DNA of 64,000 nucleotides from VXNE01 sp965217825 (GTDB taxonomy: Bacteria > Pseudomonadota > Gammaproteobacteria > Pseudomonadales > Azotimanducaceae), in contig OZ244571.1 in assembly GCA_965217825.1 (NCBI GenBank), positions 2,852,001-2,916,000 on the forward strand, read 5' to 3'. The position numbers were made by a program, and so were the translations under genes. This document shows, piece by piece, positions 60,602-64,000 of the stretch (within the stretch, counting starts at the first letter, position 1; every line of letters starts with the position of its first letter). The notes below the pieces were generated by a model that was not told where the DNA came from, made no database searches, and saw nothing but the letters and a program-made list of their open reading frames with translations.

Positions 60602-61321
60602 TCACGCAATGGACCCATCGTTTGTGGGGATGTCGAAACGCCATCGGTGACGCCGTGTGGAAGTACGCCGATTTCCGGCCAGGCGATCGAGAAATTCCGT
60701 GCGGCCCATCGGCCGGGCGCCTAGCGACTTCAGGTGGTCGTTGATGATCTGGCAATCGATCAGTTCGAAATCCCAGGCCGTTAGCTGTCGCGACAGGTGG
60801 GTGAGGGCGACCTTGGATGCGTCGGGGCGTCTGGAGAACATGGACTCGCCGAAAAACATGCGACCGAGGGAGACGCCGTACAGGCCGCCGACGAGATCGC
60901 CTTCATACCATGCTTCCACGGAGTGCGCGAAACCCATTTCGGCGAGCTGGGCGTATGCGCTGCGCATCGCCGGCGTTATCCAGGTGCCGCCGCTCTTGCG
61001 GGGTGCCGCGCAGCTTTCCACAACCGCCGGAAAGTCGGTGTCCATGGTGACCGTGTAGTCGCCCCGTCGAAGCCGTTTGGCCAGACTCCTCGATATCTTC
61101 AAGTCGGCAGGCGTGAGCACGGCGCGCGGGTTGGGAGACCACCACAACACGGGCCCGCGGTCGTCGTCGAACCAGGGAAAGATGCCGTGCCAGTAGGCAT
61201 TGAGCAGGAGTTGAGGCGACAGGTCGCCGCCAATGGCTACCAGGCCTTCTCGGCTCGCATACTTGGGATCGGGAAACGCAGGTTCGACATCGGCGAGGCC
61301 GGAATTGGCGGAGGAGGTCAT
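60602..61321 (-). CDS. aat: Leucyl/phenylalanyl-tRNA-protein transferase
   Basis: A 239-residue Aat of the GNAT-like transferase family: FPDPKYASREGLVAIGGDLS, YWHGIFPWFDD, WWSPNPRAVL, GTWITPAMRSAYAQLAEMGFAHSVE, GGLYGVSLGRMFFGESMFS. It attaches Leu or Phe to N-terminal Arg/Lys, making substrates for ClpS-ClpAP. ATG 61321 overlaps the trxB stop (ATGA). With clpS and clpA nearby it forms a compact N-degron set. Confidence 0.96.
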   Translation of the reverse strand: MTSSANSGLADVEPAFPDPKYASREGLVAIGGDLSPQLLLNAYWHGIFPWFDDDRGPVLWWSPNPRAVLTPADLKISRSLAKRLRRGDYTVTMDTDFPAVVESCAAPRKSGGTWITPAMRSAYAQLAEMGFAHSVEAWYEGDLVGGLYGVSLGRMFFGESMFSRRPDASKVALTHLSRQLTAWDFELIDCQIINDHLKSLGARPMGRTEFLDRLAGNRRTSTRRHRWRFDIPTNDGSIA

Positions 61322-62250
61322 AGCGTGTCGATGTACTTCTCCGCGTCCAGGGCCGCCATGCATCCGAATCCCGCGGACGTGATGGCTTGGCGATAGACGT
61401 GGTCCGCGACATCGCCAGCCGCGAACACGCCCGGTACGCTCGTGGCCGTGGCGTTGCCATCAGCGCCGCTCGCGACCTTGATGTAGCCGTCCGTCATGTC
61501 GAGCTGACCGTCGAACAATGCGGTATTGGGAGTGTGTCCGATGGCGATGAAGACGCCAGCCACGGTGACCTCGCGGGTAGCGCCGTTGCCCACGCTTCGC
61601 ACTTGGATTGCTGTAACGCCAGCGTCTTCGCCGCGCACCTCTGCGAGCGTGTAACTCCACAGGAACTGGACATTCGGTCTTTCGAACAGGCGCTGTTGCA
61701 ATATCTTGTCGGCCCGCATGGCGCCGCGGCGGTGCACCAGGACCACGCTGTTCGCGATGTTCGACAGGTACAGTGCTTCTTCCGCCGCCGTGTTGCCGCC
61801 ACCGATGACAGCCACGTCCTGCCCGCGATAGAAGAACCCGTCGCAAGTCGCGCAGGCGCTGACTCCGCGCCCCAGGTATGTTTGCTCGCTTGGCAATCCC
61901 AGGTATTTCGCCGATGCGCCCGTCGCAATGATCAGCGCATCGCACCGATACTCGTCCTGATCGCCAACGAGTTTGAAGGGCCGAATTCCCAGATCGACCG
62001 AGTTGATGTGGTCGGCGACGACAACGGTCCCGAACTTCTGGACATGTTGCTGCATGCGCTCCATCAGTTCCGGTCCCTGTAGACCGTCAGCATCCCCCGG
62101 CCAGTTGTCGACATCGGTGGTTGTGGTGAGCTGTCCACCCACTTCGACGCCCGCAATGAGCACAGGCTCCAGGTTCGCTCTCGTCGCGTAAAGCGCGGCT
62201 GTATACCCGGCGGGTCCTGACCCGAGCACGATGAGCTTGCGTCGCGTCAT
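61318..62250 (-). CDS. trxB: Thioredoxin reductase
   Basis: A 310-residue flavoprotein with FAD motif GSGPAGYTAALYAT, redox-active GVSACATCDGFFYRG, NADPH motif AVIGGGNTAAEEALYL, and C-terminal GVFAAGDVADHVYRQA. It reduces thioredoxin with NADPH, supporting MsrA and others. Its start overlaps the PA4642-like gene, and its end overlaps aat. Confidence 0.97.
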   Translation of the reverse strand: MTRRKLIVLGSGPAGYTAALYATRANLEPVLIAGVEVGGQLTTTTDVDNWPGDADGLQGPELMERMQQHVQKFGTVVVADHINSVDLGIRPFKLVGDQDEYRCDALIIATGASAKYLGLPSEQTYLGRGVSACATCDGFFYRGQDVAVIGGGNTAAEEALYLSNIANSVVLVHRRGAMRADKILQQRLFERPNVQFLWSYTLAEVRGEDAGVTAIQVRSVGNGATREVTVAGVFIAIGHTPNTALFDGQLDMTDGYIKVASGADGNATATSVPGVFAAGDVADHVYRQAITSAGFGCMAALDAEKYIDTL

Positions 62251-62567
62251 CGACCCGAGCGCGCTGCGGCCGCTTCCAGCAGGTCGATATAGGGGTCGGC
62301 CCTGGCGTGGCGGGACAGGTAGTGCGCCATGCTCACGCCGTCTCCGTTTTTGGCAGTCACGTCGCGTCCGGCGTCCACATAGAAGTCGAGGAACCGGGCG
62401 AAGTCGCCAGCGCGCATGCTCCTGTATGCGAACAGCAGGACATGGAATTCCGGATCGCCTGGAAGGTCAGGCGGGACCTTGCGTAGGAAGCTCGCCACTC
62501 GATCGTCGTCCCACACCTCGTCGAGCACTTTCTGTTTGTCGGGCTTCATCGTCGTCAGAGTACTCAA
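62247..62567 (-). CDS. PA4642-like conserved protein
   Basis: A 106-residue protein with the pattern DRVASFLRKVPPDLPG, EFHVLLFAYRSM and FVDAGRDVTAKNGDG-like segments of the PA4642 family of pseudomonads; function unknown. Its last codons (ANK-like DVTAKNGDGVSMAHYLSRH) resemble an ankyrin turn. An ATGA overlap couples it to trxB. Two in-frame starts (62567, 62549) are possible. Confidence 0.75.
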   Translation of the reverse strand: MSTLTTMKPDKQKVLDEVWDDDRVASFLRKVPPDLPGDPEFHVLLFAYRSMRAGDFARFLDFYVDAGRDVTAKNGDGVSMAHYLSRHARADPYIDLLEAAAARSGR

Positions 62568-62626
62568 GCCTTAAGAAAAACGGGAGGAGATGATACTCCA
62601 CGCGAACATCGCGGTTGCCCTGGCGG

Positions 62627-63328
62627 TCACTCGCGCGCGGACACGCCGCCGCCGGCCAGGGACTTTATGTGGCGCACATCGGTTCCCTCGATGAGGTATA
62701 CGGTGTATTCGCAGATGTTCTTCGCGTGATCGCCGATGCGTTCCAGCGCCCGCGCCGTCCATATGGTGTTCAGGGATTGCATGACACTTTCGGCGCGCAT
62801 GTGCAGGCCCTGGGATAGCGATTCGTTAATGTCCGCGAACATTCTGTCGACCTCCGCGTCGGCCTGGATAACCGAACGCGCCGCTTCCAGATCCAGACGC
62901 GCGAAAGCGTCGAGGGTGTTGGCAACCATCCTGATGACCGATTGCTGCATGCGCTTCACGTTCGCGTATTGATCCGCCGGCAAGGGCAGATGAGAGATCT
63001 TCGCCGCCATCCTGGCGATCTTTTCGGCCTCGTCGCCCATGCGTTCGAGGTCGATGCACCCTTTCATGATGGTGATGAGCAGACGCAGGTCGCCTGCCGT
63101 GGGTTGCCGGCGCGCGATGATGTGTATGCAACGGTCGTCGAGAACGCGTTCGAGCCGGTTGATCTCCACCTCGCCCGCTCGCACCGTTTCGGCTGCTTCG
63201 GCGTCATGCGTGACGAACGCCCGCGTTGCCGTTTGCACCTGTCTTTCGACTCGCCCGCCCATATCCATGAAGCCGAGCCGAACGGACTCCAGTTCGCTGT
63301 CGTACTGCCCCGAAATGTGTCGGTTCAT
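62627..63328 (-). CDS. phoU: Phosphate-signalling protein PhoU
   Basis: A 233-residue, two-bundle PhoU. Each half carries the E/D-x3-D metal motif: MKGCIDLERMGDEAEKIAR in the first and IWTARALERIGDHAKNICEY in the second. It links the Pst transporter to the PhoR sensor and restrains phosphate uptake. pstB lies upstream on the same strand, separated by the MITE-like element instead of the usual short gap. Confidence 0.95.
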   Translation of the reverse strand: MNRHISGQYDSELESVRLGFMDMGGRVERQVQTATRAFVTHDAEAAETVRAGEVEINRLERVLDDRCIHIIARRQPTAGDLRLLITIMKGCIDLERMGDEAEKIARMAAKISHLPLPADQYANVKRMQQSVIRMVANTLDAFARLDLEAARSVIQADAEVDRMFADINESLSQGLHMRAESVMQSLNTIWTARALERIGDHAKNICEYTVYLIEGTDVRHIKSLAGGGVSARE

Positions 63329-63352
63329 CGGCGCTCCTTCATCCGGGCCCGC

Positions 63353-63602
63353 TTAACCCCCATATCTCACCAAGCCGCTTGTTGGTTTGTTGAATGTCAT
63401 TTGGTTTCAATAGGCTATTTCCGTTTTTCGGAGTTCCTCGCGGGAACAGATTGCGCTGACCGCGCCCTCGCTGGTCTTTTTTTCGCGTGCGGGCACATGC
63501 TCGCTCCAACATAAGCAGTGGCTATGCTTCCGCTCGCGAGCACCCGCACGCGAAAAAAATCCTGCGCGATCATCGCGGCCCTTGGTGAGATATGCGGGTT
63601 AA
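63353..63602. mobile_element. MITE-like element with 22-bp terminal inverted repeats
   Basis: TTAACCCCCATATCTCACCAAG (63353-63374) and its inverse at 63581-63602, with one mismatch, bracket 250 bp without an ORF. Inside, a 17-bp perfect palindrome arm starting TTTTTTTCGCGTGCGGG (63477-63493) pairs with 63543-63559, extended by TGCTCGC/GCGAGCA. The 23-mer at 63561-63583 recurs at 22655-22677. The right end supplies the TAA of pstB. A non-autonomous element is the likeliest reading; the family is not identified. Confidence 0.6.
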
Positions 63603-64000
63603 CCATAGCGGCCCGTGATGTAGTCCTCCGTCTGCTGCCGCGAGGGATTCGTGAAAATCGTATCGGTGTCGTCGTGTTCAATCAGTTCGCCGAGATACAG
63701 GAACGCAGTGTAGTCCGATACGCGGGCCGCCTGCTGCATGTTGTGCGTGACGATCACGATCGTGTAGTCGTTCTTTAGCTGATCGATCAATTCCTCGATC
63801 TTCAGTGTGGAAATCGGATCGAGCGCGGAGGCGGGTTCATCCAGCAACAGTACCTCCGGTTCGACCGCGATTGCCCGGGCGATTACCAATCGCTGCTGTT
63901 GCCCGCCAGACAGTTCCAGGGCCGAGTCCTTCAGACGGTCCCTAACCTCTTCCCAAAGCGCGGCGCTCCTCAATCCCGACTCGACGCGGTCATCGATCTC
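63599..64000 (-). CDS. pstB: Phosphate ABC transporter ATP-binding protein, C-terminal part
   Basis: Only the last 133 residues are present; the gene enters from the right edge. Visible parts are the ABC signature LSGGQQQRLVIARAI, Walker B EVLLLDEPASALDPIST, the H-loop IVIVTHNMQQAARVSDY, and the family C terminus DYITGRYG. PstB energises high-affinity phosphate uptake by PstSCA. The TAA stop lies within the terminal repeat of the adjacent MITE-like element, so insertion happened exactly at the gene's end. Confidence 0.95.
   Translation of the reverse strand, partial: EIDDRVESGLRSAALWEEVRDRLKDSALELSGGQQQRLVIARAIAVEPEVLLLDEPASALDPISTLKIEELIDQLKNDYTIVIVTHNMQQAARVSDYTAFLYLGELIEHDDTDTIFTNPSRQQTEDYITGRYG

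Noticed and set aside
63477..63559. Rho-independent terminator
   Set aside because: In both directions the hairpin begins with U and ends with A, so no U-tract follows the stem; it is better explained as the inner palindrome of a MITE-like element.

Overview
The window reads as a chromosome segment of a high-GC gammaproteobacterium whose order I cannot fix. The long GapB-type glyceraldehyde-3-phosphate dehydrogenase, hpt next to a methylthioinosine-phosphorylase-type gene, a PA4642-like protein and the trxB/aat/infA/clpA/clpS neighbourhood all point to Gammaproteobacteria. The organism is an aerobe: it has a caa3-type heme-copper oxidase, a HiPIP and a rubredoxin. Most of the sequence is ordinary housekeeping DNA packed in short operons.

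Layout. 1-6.5 kb (minus strand): a DUF2799 lipoprotein cut by the window edge, a TraB/GumN lipoprotein, a CinA-type molybdopterin-binding protein, a crotonase-fold enzyme lacking both hydratase glutamates, and a VWA protein paired with a MoxR-like AAA+ ATPase. 6.7-16.1 kb: xthA, a small conserved protein, mnmH, a Sel1/TPR lipoprotein, a divergent gapB with a good sigma70-like promoter, then a GNAT/DUF503/membrane protein/DUF815 run and a PhyH-type dioxygenase. 16.1-23 kb: tRNA-Glu, an MFS transporter, HiPIP and the caa3 oxidase operon, whose subunit II carries two cytochrome c domains, followed by a gene-poor 850 bp stretch with repeats. 23-41 kb: a small winged-helix-like protein, tRNA-Gly, an M16 peptidase, AlkB, rubredoxin beside a HIT-protein remnant, two CaiB/BaiF CoA transferases, msrA, a YegD-like Hsp70, NUDIX, hotdog, LysR, prolyl oligopeptidase, idi, a 2-keto-4-pentenoate hydratase-like gene, hpt, an MTIP-type phosphorylase and tRNA-Arg. 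41-51 kb: a third CoA transferase, a 42-bp tandem repeat, a GH51 arabinofuranosidase, ribBA, pdxA and an alcohol dehydrogenase-hyuA-hyuB operon.

51.2-57.3 kb is the unusual part. A two-gene module (AAA15-type ATPase plus a RloB-like Toprim protein, resembling RloAB/PARIS-type defence) and a DUF4143 ATPase lie between rearranged duplicates of the surrounding core genes. These duplicates are a 1.15 kb hyuB fragment about 99.7% identical to the intact gene, a clpS remnant, a stand-alone ClpA N-domain ORF about 90% identical to clpA, and two copies of a tRNA-Leu(UAA) gene. Each tRNA-Leu copy is interrupted by a group I intron of about 242 nt at the position known from cyanobacteria and plastids. 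A 33-nt piece of that intron, in the opposite orientation, is stitched into the clpA'/hyuB' junction.

57.3-64 kb returns to core genes: clpS-clpA facing infA-aat (the leucine/phenylalanine N-degron pathway), trxB, a PA4642-like gene, phoU, and pstB cut by the window end. A 250-bp MITE-like element with 22-bp terminal inverted repeats separates pstB from phoU. Several families of short dispersed repeats occupy the intergenic spaces.
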